Part shown: positions 52,274 to 60,636 of the stretch, piece by piece
Layout: every line of letters begins with the position of its first letter
How positions within the stretch are numbered: position 1 is the stretch's first letter
From: JBJMQS01 sp045802605
Lineage (GTDB): Bacteria; Planctomycetota; Planctomycetia; Gemmatales; Gemmataceae
NCBI GenBank assembly: GCA_045802605.1
Contig: JBJMQS010000073.1
Span: 202,686-266,685 of the forward strand
Length of the DNA stretch: 64,000 bases
Direction of reading: 5' to 3'
Notes under the pieces: model-generated
Seen by the model: the letters and a program-made list of their open reading frames with translations, nothing else
Databases searched by the model: none
What the model was told of the DNA's origin: nothing
Position numbers and translations under genes: made by a program

Positions 52274-53881
52274 ATGGATAAAGAAAAACTTATCAAGCAT
52301 CATTTCTGGATCCTGCTGACGCTGGCAGTATTGCTGCTGCCCGTCGTCATGGGCAGCGTCATGATGGGCGTCGCCGAGGCGACGGCCGCGAAAGCCAAAG
52401 AAGTCGAGAAGCAACAGACGGAGCTCAAGAACGCCACGGGCAAGGCCAAAGGCGAAACCTACGTCACGGCTCTCGAAGAGCAGAAGGCCGAGCTCGAAGG
52501 CAGCAAGGGCAAGGTTTGGGAAGAGAACTACAAAAAGCAGGAAGGCTTGATCGAGTGGCCGCGGCAATTGGCGCACCTGAACAAGCTTTATTTTGGCGAC
52601 CCGATCCCGGACGAAGACATCAACACGTTTCGTAAATCCGAAGTTTATCTCTCGGAATTTACCTCGCTCGCCGAATTGATCAAGCCGACCGAATTGAATG
52701 GCGGCTGGCAGCAGGTCATGTCCAATGTGAAGTGGGGCGAAAAAACTCCGTCCAACGAAGAAGTCTGGCTGGCCCTCGAAGACATCTGCATCCAGCGCGA
52801 AATCCTCCGCTGCATCGATGATGTCAACAAGCTGCTGTCGCGCTTTGAAAAAGTATCCAGTCCCGAAGTCAAAGAAGAGCTGAAACGCGATCTCAAGCCG
52901 GCCGCCGACGAAACGGTTTGTCGCTTCGAGAGCCCCTATTGGCGGCTCGACCTCGCCATCGGTCGTCCGACCGCCGGCCGTCCTGTCGATCGCCGCCTGG
53001 TCAAAGGCGGTGCGGGCGAGTTCGTGGTCCGTGGGCAAATGAAAAACAAGAGCCAGCATCGGCTCAATGTTGGGCGCATCGATTTTCTGGTGTCGCTGTT
53101 TGACCCGAAGGAAAACAGAGGCCAGCCATCTTTGCTTTCGGTCGAGGGCGATTACCTGTCGGTTGAAGGGATGGGCCAAGCCACTCCCGACGCTCCGAAG
53201 CCGCCGCCCGCGCCCGCGAAGCCGGCCGAGGGTGACGAGCTTCCCGGCATTGACCTGAGCAACAACGTACCGACCAAGACCGATTCGGTCATCACGTTCC
53301 GCGACAAAATGCTCTACGCATCGGTACGCACCGGCGAGGCCAAGCCCAACATCTTTTCCGTCGAGCAGAAGCTCGATCCGCGGTACGTGCCGGTGAAGCG
53401 CGTCGATCGCATCGCTCTGGGTTACAATTCGCACCGGACGGCCGATAAGCCGTTGCTGCTTTGCCCGATGTCCGAAGACGCCAAGAAGAATCTCCCGGCC
53501 GCTCCCGAGGCCGCCCCGGCCGGCGGCGCACCCGCGCCTAACGCGGCCGCTTCGACCTCGGCCGATCTCACGCCGAACAAGATCAACCGCGCCCGCTACA
53601 TCAAAGTGAGCCGCGAGGTCCGTCGCATGCCGATCGGCCTGGTGCTGATCGTGGATCAAGCACACGTGCAAGACGTGTTGCGGGCGTTTGCGAACTCGCG
53701 CTTGCGCTTCCAGACGACGCAGTTTCATTGCATGCGCTACCGCGGCGGTTCGACCAGTGCGCCCGCGGCCGGGCAATCTGCTACAGAAGATCCAAATGCC
53801 AATTTGGTCGAGATGAGCCTTTACGGCCTCGCCTCGATTTACGAGAAGTTCCCGCCCAAGGGTGAAGTGGCGAAACAGTAG
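52274..53881 (+). CDS. Membrane protein of the pilM operon, possible PilO counterpart
   Basis: 535 residues starting 12 bases after pilM. One N-terminal helix (F-W-I-L-L-T-L-A-V-L-L-L-P-V-V-M) is followed by a predicted coiled coil (about 38-90) and a soluble periplasmic part with a Pro/Ala-rich linker near 310-325 and another near 410-430. This topology fits PilO, which pairs with PilN. I see no sequence signature that proves it. The C-terminal part has a ferredoxin-like pattern of strands (I-G-L-V-L-I-V-D-Q-A-H-V-Q-D-V-L-R-A), which is what PilO domains have. Call rests on position and topology. Confidence 0.65.
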   Translation: MDKEKLIKHHFWILLTLAVLLLPVVMGSVMMGVAEATAAKAKEVEKQQTELKNATGKAKGETYVTALEEQKAELEGSKGKVWEENYKKQEGLIEWPRQLAHLNKLYFGDPIPDEDINTFRKSEVYLSEFTSLAELIKPTELNGGWQQVMSNVKWGEKTPSNEEVWLALEDICIQREILRCIDDVNKLLSRFEKVSSPEVKEELKRDLKPAADETVCRFESPYWRLDLAIGRPTAGRPVDRRLVKGGAGEFVVRGQMKNKSQHRLNVGRIDFLVSLFDPKENRGQPSLLSVEGDYLSVEGMGQATPDAPKPPPAPAKPAEGDELPGIDLSNNVPTKTDSVITFRDKMLYASVRTGEAKPNIFSVEQKLDPRYVPVKRVDRIALGYNSHRTADKPLLLCPMSEDAKKNLPAAPEAAPAGGAPAPNAAASTSADLTPNKINRARYIKVSREVRRMPIGLVLIVDQAHVQDVLRAFANSRLRFQTTQFHCMRYRGGSTSAPAAGQSATEDPNANLVEMSLYGLASIYEKFPPKGEVAKQ

Positions 53882-53928
53882 ACAGGGGTCGGGCGTCATT
53901 GGTGACATCCGAATCAGGGGATCCAGCG

Positions 53929-56013
53929 ATGGCTAAGGCGAAGTCGTCAAAATCCAAAATCGACGTCAAAAAGTTCTTGCTCGAAAAGGGCGAGAAGGTC
54001 GGCCTGATCGTGGGCGGCATTGGTCTGACACTCTTGGCCATCTTGGGTGTGCTCCAGGCGAGCCACGCGGCCAGCCCCGGCACCATCAGCCAAAACCTCA
54101 AAACAGCGACGGTGGCAATCGATAACCGTTTGCGCGATACGCCCGATAGGCCCAACAAGGTGACCTTGGCGCCGGGATCGCAGGCCATGCGCAAGGTGGG
54201 CGTGAATGAGTTCGTCACGCCATATCCGCTCTTCGAATTCAACCAAGGCATTCTCGACAAGCGTGTGAATCCGATCTTGCTACCCCCCGAAGGCGGCCAG
54301 GCCATCTACGTCATCGGCGGCGTCGGCGTTTACTGGATCGAGGGCGATCCTCCGATGATCGCCGTCCGTGAAGGTGTTAACCCGGCAAGAAACGACATGG
54401 CAGGGATGATTAATCGGCTGAAATCCAAGAACAAAGCCGCACCGCCCGGCTCGGTCTTTCAGCCGCCCCCCGGACCCGCAGGCGGCGCACCTCCGGGTGG
54501 AGCAGCTCCCGGTGGCGGGCCGATTCCCATGGGCGGAGGCGGCGGCGGTGGTGGGGCTCCGAAAGGCCCTGGCGGCGGCGGTGCAGGCGGCGGCATGCCC
54601 AAGCCGAAGCTCGCTGAGACACAGATCTCACTTAAGCCTTTAGACAGCGAAGACCTCGCCAAAGCAAATCTCGCGATCAACCTGAAGCCCGAACGCATGG
54701 CCATCGTCCGCGCCGTGGTTCCTTACAAGCGACAAGTCCAGAAATATCTCAATGCGCTGCGGTTGGAGAACGACGCCGCATTGGTGAATGACAAGAGCGC
54801 GCCACTGTACCACGGCTTCGATGTCGAACGCCAAGTGCTCGATATCGATGGCAAAACGGTCAAGGAAGATTGGCAAGAGCTGAAGTACTTGGACAACTAC
54901 GAACAGCTTTACAAGATCACCGCGGCCTTCGAAGACGAAGACCCGCAGTTCCAAGACTTCAAACCTCAGGGCGCTCATCGACTGTATCTGAGGCGGCCGA
55001 AATTGACTCACGGCAGCTATTCGATCCCGGCGATGGGCGAATTGATCAAGGCATTGGATGAGGTCAAGAAATCGGCTCCAGTCGCTGATCTTGTAGGCAA
55101 AGCGAAGCAGATTGCCGGCAAGGGCGACGTCTTCGACGAAGGCGATGCCCCTCAGGCCAGCAGCGGCTCACCAGTTCCCAATCAGCCGGCGTTGACAACT
55201 CAGCCGGCGGCTAAAGGCCCGCCGGGCAAGGCCGGATCGAGTCCTAAGAACAACGCGATGCCGTGCTGGATCTTGCAACTGGTCGATCCCGACATTCAGC
55301 CGGGCCGGTACTACAAGTATCGCATTCGCCTCAAAGCGGCGAATCCCAACGAAGGCCGCACGAAAGAAGTGTCGTCGCCCGGTTTGGCCGAGGTGAAGGA
55401 GTTGGTCAGCGAGTGGTACGAGATCCCGCAGGCGGTGCACTCGCCGCCGGAGGAATATCTCTTTGCTAATGATGACCGTCGGCCGGCCGAGGATATCTAT
55501 GGCGAAGCCGCATACGACCGCACGACACTCCGATTCCACCGTTGGATGAAGTCCATCCGCACCCAACGTGACAGCGCCGCCGAGGTGCCGATCGCGGAAT
55601 GGGTGATCGTGGACATCGTCGCCAAGCGTGGCCAATTCGTGCACGAAGAGCGGAAGGCGAAAATTCCGCTGTGGTCGATGGTGGCGAATAACTACATTCT
55701 CTTGCCGCCGAATTTCACCGGGAGGAGAATCGTCGTCCGGGAAAACGTGACGGCCGACTTCACGCCGACTAAACCGGTGTTGCTGGTGGATTTCGAGGGT
55801 GGACGAGGTTCGTACCGTTTGCCGAATGGCACGCCGATCAACGTGACGGAATGCGCTGGGCAGATCATGCTTGTGACCGAGGACGGCAAGACGATTGTTC
55901 GCAACACGGCGGCGGACCGGTTGATCGGCGACAAGAAAGCCCGCGAAGATGCGTGGGAAGCCTGGATCCGCGATATCGAGATAAAAACGCTGCAGGGTCA
56001 GCAGTCGAATTAG
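53929..56013 (+). CDS. Membrane protein of the pilM operon, third gene, unknown family
   Basis: 694 residues from the ATG at 53929. A basic start (A-K-S-S-K-S-K-I-D-V-K-K) and one membrane helix (V-G-L-I-V-G-G-I-G-L-T-L-L-A-I-L-G-V) lead to a soluble region outside. A Pro/Gly-rich linker (about 175-225) separates two parts; the first has P-P-M-I-A-V-R-E-G, the later one contains fibronectin-like strands (G-R-Y-Y-K-Y-R-I-R-L-K-A-A-N-P) and I-P-L-W-S-M-V-A-N-N-Y. I do not recognise the family; by operon position it could fulfil a PilP-like linker role to the secretin. It ends the operon before a terminator. Confidence 0.68.
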   Translation: MAKAKSSKSKIDVKKFLLEKGEKVGLIVGGIGLTLLAILGVLQASHAASPGTISQNLKTATVAIDNRLRDTPDRPNKVTLAPGSQAMRKVGVNEFVTPYPLFEFNQGILDKRVNPILLPPEGGQAIYVIGGVGVYWIEGDPPMIAVREGVNPARNDMAGMINRLKSKNKAAPPGSVFQPPPGPAGGAPPGGAAPGGGPIPMGGGGGGGGAPKGPGGGGAGGGMPKPKLAETQISLKPLDSEDLAKANLAINLKPERMAIVRAVVPYKRQVQKYLNALRLENDAALVNDKSAPLYHGFDVERQVLDIDGKTVKEDWQELKYLDNYEQLYKITAAFEDEDPQFQDFKPQGAHRLYLRRPKLTHGSYSIPAMGELIKALDEVKKSAPVADLVGKAKQIAGKGDVFDEGDAPQASSGSPVPNQPALTTQPAAKGPPGKAGSSPKNNAMPCWILQLVDPDIQPGRYYKYRIRLKAANPNEGRTKEVSSPGLAEVKELVSEWYEIPQAVHSPPEEYLFANDDRRPAEDIYGEAAYDRTTLRFHRWMKSIRTQRDSAAEVPIAEWVIVDIVAKRGQFVHEERKAKIPLWSMVANNYILLPPNFTGRRIVVRENVTADFTPTKPVLLVDFEGGRGSYRLPNGTPINVTECAGQIMLVTEDGKTIVRNTAADRLIGDKKAREDAWEAWIRDIEIKTLQGQQSN

Positions 56014-56031
56014 CGTCGAAGAGAATTGAAA

Positions 56032-56064
56032 AACCCAGGTCCCGCCGCAAGGCGGGACCTTTTT
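56032..56064. terminator. Bidirectional Rho-independent terminator
   Basis: Stem AGGTCCCGCC/GGCGGGACCT (56037-56046 with 56051-56060), loop GCAA, five T on the plus strand and TTTTTC on the minus strand after the same stem. It separates the pilM operon from the convergent methyltransferase gene. Confidence 0.94.
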
Positions 56065-56066
56065 GT

Positions 56067-56900
56067 TTACGCCGCTTGGCGACCGGCGAGCGCTGCACTG
56101 AGCGGCTTGAACGCTTTCATCACCAATCGATTGCCGACAAGGCGTTCCGCAATGGAGAGCGGAAGACCGCGCCACAAGTGCGGCATCTCGCTGCGGCGCA
56201 AGTGCCGCTTGTTCACACGATGCTCGGCGAACTCCGAGAATGTCGTCCGCAATTTGCGCCCGGTGGTGCCGGGCAGATGCGCCTTCGCTTTGCCAAACCA
56301 GCGCAGCCACGGATAGCTGGCGTTGTACCAATAGCTGGCGTTGTAGCGGGCTGTCGCCACCACGATCACTTTGCCGCCAGGCCGCAACACTCGGTAAAGC
56401 TCGCGCACGACGGGCGCTGCATCATCCACTTCATCGAGCAGTCCCTGAAGGCAGACCACATCGACAGAGTCGGAGGGCAGCGGCATGCACTGCGGCGTGC
56501 CGTGAATGTAGCGGGCCAGTTGGCCACGCAGGTCGAAGTGCGTGCGGATGAGGTCCAGTTGCTCGTGCGACGGGCTGAGCGTCACCACCTCGGCGCCGTT
56601 CATCGCGTATTGCAGCCAGTCGGTTCCCAGGCCTTCGCCTAAACCCAGCACCGTGTCGCCGCGATGGCGGACGAACTCAAGTACCCGGGGCAGCCAATTG
56701 CCCTGCCGGCTATATCGCAAGTTTGAGATTTCTTCGAACCACTCGCGAGAAAAAGGCGCGGTCGGTGAATTGCGCGGTCGCTTACGGAATGCTTCGCGGT
56801 GATAAAGGCGATCCGCCGCCTCGGCCGCGCTTGTCCCCGGCCGCGCTGCGGAATCCGCTTCCGAAAATAGTCGCAATGTTGTACTTGCGGCCGCGGCCAT
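56067..56900 (-). CDS. Class I SAM-dependent methyltransferase
   Basis: 277 residues from the ATG at 56900 (a TTG at 56936 is an alternative). The SAM loop V-L-G-L-G-E-G-L-G-T-D is at about 83-93, followed by V-T-L-S-P-S and V-D-V-V-C-L-Q-G-L-L-D-E and V-L-R-P-G-G-K-V-I-V-V, the order of methyltransf_11 proteins. A sequence Y-N-A-S-Y-W-Y-N-A-S-Y in the middle is a direct duplication in the DNA (18-bp tandem repeat at 56313-56348). The substrate is unknown. Confidence 0.85.
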   Translation of the reverse strand: MAAAASTTLRLFSEADSAARPGTSAAEAADRLYHREAFRKRPRNSPTAPFSREWFEEISNLRYSRQGNWLPRVLEFVRHRGDTVLGLGEGLGTDWLQYAMNGAEVVTLSPSHEQLDLIRTHFDLRGQLARYIHGTPQCMPLPSDSVDVVCLQGLLDEVDDAAPVVRELYRVLRPGGKVIVVATARYNASYWYNASYPWLRWFGKAKAHLPGTTGRKLRTTFSEFAEHRVNKRHLRRSEMPHLWRGLPLSIAERLVGNRLVMKAFKPLSAALAGRQAA

Positions 56901-57105
56901 GGGAATCGTCTCTGAATCTCGACTCGGTGGCGGCAAATAGCCGATTGAGAAAGGAGAGTCAAGTTAGCTTGGTCCGGTTAGCTTGGTCCGGTTGTAGCGA
57001 CTGCGCGGCACGCAAATTGCCCATAATGCCCGCATCGCGGAGGCCGCCTGGAACCCGCTTGTACGCTAAATAGGACGATTATTGGGTTGAAGGAGACGAT
57101 GTTTC

Positions 57106-58503
57106 ATGGTCACCGCCCTCGCCACTGGGCCCAATCGGACGCTCCAAGATCCGAAACTTAAGGAACATCTTCACCGCCTTCGCCGAGTCGATGATTGGCG
57201 CAACTGGCTATCGATTGCCCGCACTTATATTTTTCTGACGGTCGCCGTCGCCGGCCCGATTCTCTTCGATCAATGGCGGCTCGCGCAGGGTTTGTCGTGG
57301 GAGTGGAACATTCCGGTTTTCCTTCTCGCCGTCACATGCATTGGGGCGGGCCTGCATCAACTGACGGCCCTGGGCCACGAGGCCTCGCATCATGTGCTCT
57401 TGCGCAATCGTTTCTGGAACGAGTTGGTCAGCGATTGGCTCTGCATGTTCCCCGTGTTCACCACCACGCATCATTATCGCCTGCAGCACCTCGCCCATCA
57501 CCAATTCGTCAATGATCCGGAGCGCGATCCGAACTTTGGCCAGTTGCAGGTCAACGGCCACTGGATCGATTTCCCGATGACGAGCGCCCGCTTTTGGAAA
57601 GAGTTTTTCGCCGAGCTCATGCCCTGGAACCTCGCCAACTATTTGCGAGCGACCGCGGTCTACAACGCGATGGGCAGCGACACCAACGCCTATTCGAAAA
57701 AGACGAGTCACAAGTCGCACCGCGCGAAAACGATCGGCGTGATTTATCTCTTCACGCTGTTGGGCGTGACGGTCGATTTCGCGGTCCGGCAGCACACGAT
57801 GCTCCTCGCCACGGTGCCGACCGGCATGTTCATCGGTGTGATTCTATTTCTCGCGCTTGCGCCGCACGACTGGTATCACCATAGCCGGATTCACGCGGCC
57901 TACTCGATTCGCCCACTGGCGATCATGCGCACGATTTACTTCTCGGTGGCGTTTATCGCCATTGCCTGGCTCGCCTACTTCTATGGTCCGCGCGTGTACT
58001 TCTACATGGGCGTCCTCTGGCTCTTGCCGATCTTCACGTCGTTTGCGTTCTTCATGATGATGCGGCAACTGGTCCAGCACTCTAACGGCGACCGCGGGTG
58101 GTTAACCAACTCGCGCGTCTTTTTGGTCAACAAGTTTGTCCGCGACAGCGTGTTGCCCTACGGCCAGGATTACCATGTGCCGCACCATGTGTACGCGTCG
58201 GTGCCGCATTACAACCTCAAAGAACTGCACGACATTCTGATGGAATACCCGGAGTACCGGGAAGAAGTGCTCGTGGTCGCCAACGCCGTGGTGCCCAAAC
58301 CGGGTCACGAGTACCCGACGATCGTCGAAATGCTCGGGCCTATCTACGCCCCGGCCGCTCGCCACGCGGCCCACGTGGACAACACCGTGCTCGACGGCGT
58401 CACCGTCGATGAGCGGGAAGAGATCATGAAAGCCGCCCGCGAGTCGGCGAACAAGGAAAAGGGCGACCAGCGGTCGGATTCGCGCTTCGCTCGCCGGGCC
58501 TAA
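57106..58503 (+). CDS. Fatty acid desaturase family membrane protein
   Basis: 465 residues from the ATG at 57106, nine bases after AAGGAGA. The three histidine boxes of membrane diiron desaturases are present: H-E-A-S-H-H at about residue 91, H-H-Y-R-L-Q-H-L-A-H-H at about 122-132 and H-V-P-H-H-V-Y at about 358-364. Four or more hydrophobic helices lie between. Such enzymes insert double bonds or hydroxylate lipids at the membrane face using O2 and a reduced carrier. The exact substrate (fatty acyl, sterol or carotenoid) cannot be told. The stop overlaps the convergent DUF885 gene. Confidence 0.88.
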   Translation: MVTALATGPNRTLQDPKLKEHLHRLRRVDDWRNWLSIARTYIFLTVAVAGPILFDQWRLAQGLSWEWNIPVFLLAVTCIGAGLHQLTALGHEASHHVLLRNRFWNELVSDWLCMFPVFTTTHHYRLQHLAHHQFVNDPERDPNFGQLQVNGHWIDFPMTSARFWKEFFAELMPWNLANYLRATAVYNAMGSDTNAYSKKTSHKSHRAKTIGVIYLFTLLGVTVDFAVRQHTMLLATVPTGMFIGVILFLALAPHDWYHHSRIHAAYSIRPLAIMRTIYFSVAFIAIAWLAYFYGPRVYFYMGVLWLLPIFTSFAFFMMMRQLVQHSNGDRGWLTNSRVFLVNKFVRDSVLPYGQDYHVPHHVYASVPHYNLKELHDILMEYPEYREEVLVVANAVVPKPGHEYPTIVEMLGPIYAPAARHAAHVDNTVLDGVTVDEREEIMKAARESANKEKGDQRSDSRFARRA

Positions 58504-60251
58504 CGCGGTTTCTTCAATCGCTCGCGCACAAGTTCCGGCAGATACTTCACCGGCAGCGTGCCGTGATCCATCACGGCTTCGTGGTAGCGTCCCAAGTCAA
58601 AGTCCTTCCCCATCTCGCGCGAAATTTCCTGCCGCAGCCGATAGAACGCCGAGCGGCCGACGAAGTAGGTCGATAGCTGGCAGGAGCTTTGCTTCGCGCG
58701 AATCACTTTCGCCTGCGCTTCGCCCTCGGCCTGGAAGCCCCGGTTGACGAGCAGGTCCATCGCCTGTTCATCGGTCATGTTGCTGCAGTGCATCTTGTGA
58801 TCGAGAATCGCGTTGATCACGGCCCGCAGGTAAAACTTGAGTTGGTGCAGCCGCAAACTCAGGTCCGCGTCGCCATATCCCTGATCGAGCATCATCTGCT
58901 CGGTGTACACGGCCCAGCCCTCGGCAAACGTGCCCGAGCTGAGAATCTTGCGAATCTTCGACGGATGGCGATTCGAGTATTCGAGCTGCACGTAGTGCCC
59001 GGGATACGCTTCGTGGATCGTCAGGATCTGCAACATCGCCCGGTTGTATTCCCGGAAGTAACTCTCAGACCGGCGAGCATCCCAGGCCGTCGGCGGCGGA
59101 CTCACGGCATAGATGCTCGGTGCGTCCGGGTCCAACGGCGGCGCAGGATTCAAAAACGCCACCGAGTTCCCGCGTTGGAACTCCGGCATCTCGACGACCT
59201 GACAGCGGTCCGGTTCCGGTAGCCGGAGGATGTCCTTTTCGCGGATGAACTTCTTGATGCGATCAACGGTTCCCTTCGCATCGCCCACCAAGCTCTCCGG
59301 CGTGCCGTGATCATTGGCAAGCACGTCGAGCACGCTCCGCACCAACTCGCGTCGGCCCTTGGCATCATCGGGTGGCAACGGCTTGCCGGGCATGACCTTC
59401 GCCCAGAGTTGCCGGGCGACCACGACCATTTCCCGCTCGACGCGCTCCGCTTCCGATTCGGCGAGCTTGAGCACCTCGTCCGCCGAAAGCCCCGGCCCCG
59501 CGTCCAATTCCATCTCCAGCTTTTTGGCAAACTTCTCTCGCCCAATTCGCCATTCACCATTTGCCCGGGCCCGCATCTCTTTTTCCAGAAACTGCTGATA
59601 CTCCTTCAGCGCGGCGACCACAGGTCGCGCCGCTCCAGACAATGGACTGATCTGCGGCGTCTCGCCGGTGAGTTGAAACAGGCCCGATTCGTAGAAGCCG
59701 ATGGAGCCGCGGTTTTGCAGGATCGCCGTTTCGAGGTATTGTGCCGGCGGGCGCGTGAGGTTCGCCTTCGCCGCCGCGATGACCGCCGGGATCGCCGCCA
59801 TTCGCCGGACCGCACTCGCGGCCGCCCGATCCTTCGGCAACGTGGACTGAGCGAACAGGGTGTAAATCGAGTCGGTGATGTAGCCGGTGTAAACGCGCGG
59901 GTCCTCTTCGTATGGCTTCGTGTTCTCCGCCAACCAGATCGACCGCGTCAAATCCTGCTTGAAGATTTCAAAATCCATTTGACTGCCGCGCGAGAGCTTG
60001 GCGTAATCCACCGCCTTGGGCAATTGCTCCAGCGTCGCTTTGACCGCCGCGACATCTTCCGCCCGCGCCTTGGCCGACAGGTCATCGAGGCGATCGTCAT
60101 ACCGGTGATCCCCGGCCTGCGTCGCCGCCAGCGGATGCCGCTTGAACGACTCCTCGAGGTAGCGATCGAAATACGCCGCCAGCTTGGCATCTTCAGGATT
60201 GGTCTGCGGATCAGCGGCGGCAAGCATGGTCAAACACACCAAAGTAAACAT
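58500..60251 (-). CDS. DUF885 exported protein, putative metallopeptidase-like
   Basis: 583 residues from the ATG at 60251 with CCGGAG upstream and a signal peptide (F-T-L-V-C-L-T-M-L-A-A-A). The family hallmark is H-E-A-Y-P-G-H-Y-V-Q at about 412-421, a H-E-x-x-x-H motif like that of zinc peptidases, followed by E-G-W-A-V-Y-T-E-Q-M-M, which supplies the next acidic ligand. Members of DUF885 are widespread exported proteins; peptidase activity is inferred from the motif. The N-terminal part is helical (Y-F-D-R-Y-L-E-E-S-F-K-R-H-P). It overlaps the desaturase stop by four bases. Confidence 0.92.
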   Translation of the reverse strand: MFTLVCLTMLAAADPQTNPEDAKLAAYFDRYLEESFKRHPLAATQAGDHRYDDRLDDLSAKARAEDVAAVKATLEQLPKAVDYAKLSRGSQMDFEIFKQDLTRSIWLAENTKPYEEDPRVYTGYITDSIYTLFAQSTLPKDRAAASAVRRMAAIPAVIAAAKANLTRPPAQYLETAILQNRGSIGFYESGLFQLTGETPQISPLSGAARPVVAALKEYQQFLEKEMRARANGEWRIGREKFAKKLEMELDAGPGLSADEVLKLAESEAERVEREMVVVARQLWAKVMPGKPLPPDDAKGRRELVRSVLDVLANDHGTPESLVGDAKGTVDRIKKFIREKDILRLPEPDRCQVVEMPEFQRGNSVAFLNPAPPLDPDAPSIYAVSPPPTAWDARRSESYFREYNRAMLQILTIHEAYPGHYVQLEYSNRHPSKIRKILSSGTFAEGWAVYTEQMMLDQGYGDADLSLRLHQLKFYLRAVINAILDHKMHCSNMTDEQAMDLLVNRGFQAEGEAQAKVIRAKQSSCQLSTYFVGRSAFYRLRQEISREMGKDFDLGRYHEAVMDHGTLPVKYLPELVRERLKKPR

Positions 60252-60303
60252 GAGTTGCTCCGGAAGAGAGTCGTAGCTTGAGCTATGACTGGCGGCCGTG
60301 ACG

Positions 60304-60573
60304 GGTAGGGTGTTTTGTCATCCGACGCGCAAGCGTCCTCTTGTTAGCCCGACGCGCCAGCGAGGGTCTTCGTTAGCCGGACGCGCAAGCTACGGAAGCC
60401 AGAGACTTGCCCCCTTCTTGTTAGCCGGACGCGCAAGCTACGGGAAGCAGAGACGTGGCCGCAATCGAGGGATGTGGTTTGGTGGCGTGCGCGTCGAGTA
60501 ACACCTAATCACAATTATTCGAGTGGGGTAGAGTCTCTGGTTTCCGTAGCTTGCGCGCGTCCGGCTAACAAGA
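60304..60573. repeat. Cluster of GTTAGCCGGACGCGCAAGC repeats
   Basis: At least four units (60341-60368, 60371-60405, 60418-60454 and, inverted, 60533-60572) share GTTAGCCGGACGCGCAAGC followed by TACGG(A)AAGCAGAGAC; a partial unit starts at 60319. Spacing is uneven. The cluster fills the gap between the DUF885 gene and the triple-hairpin protein gene. Further units occur at 62138, 62187, 62248 (inverted) and 62840. Confidence 0.88.
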
Positions 60574-60636
60574 CAAGCCGCCCATCTTCACCGATAATGA
60601 CAATCCGTTGCATTCCCATCTAGCGGGTGATGCCCA

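Noticed and set aside
51947..53908. 653-codon minus-strand frame antisense to the pilM operon
   Set aside because: It lies across two well-supported plus-strand genes, is very rich in Arg, His and Gly, and has no recognisable domain or ribosome site. It is a by-product of high-GC codon use.
55168..56331. 387-codon minus-strand frame
   Set aside because: It spans the end of the third pil gene, a bidirectional terminator and part of the methyltransferase in another frame; the composition is shadow-like.
60304..60573. Repeat cluster as a CRISPR array
   Set aside because: Units are uneven in spacing, occur in both orientations, carry shared extensions rather than unique spacers, and no cas gene is nearby.
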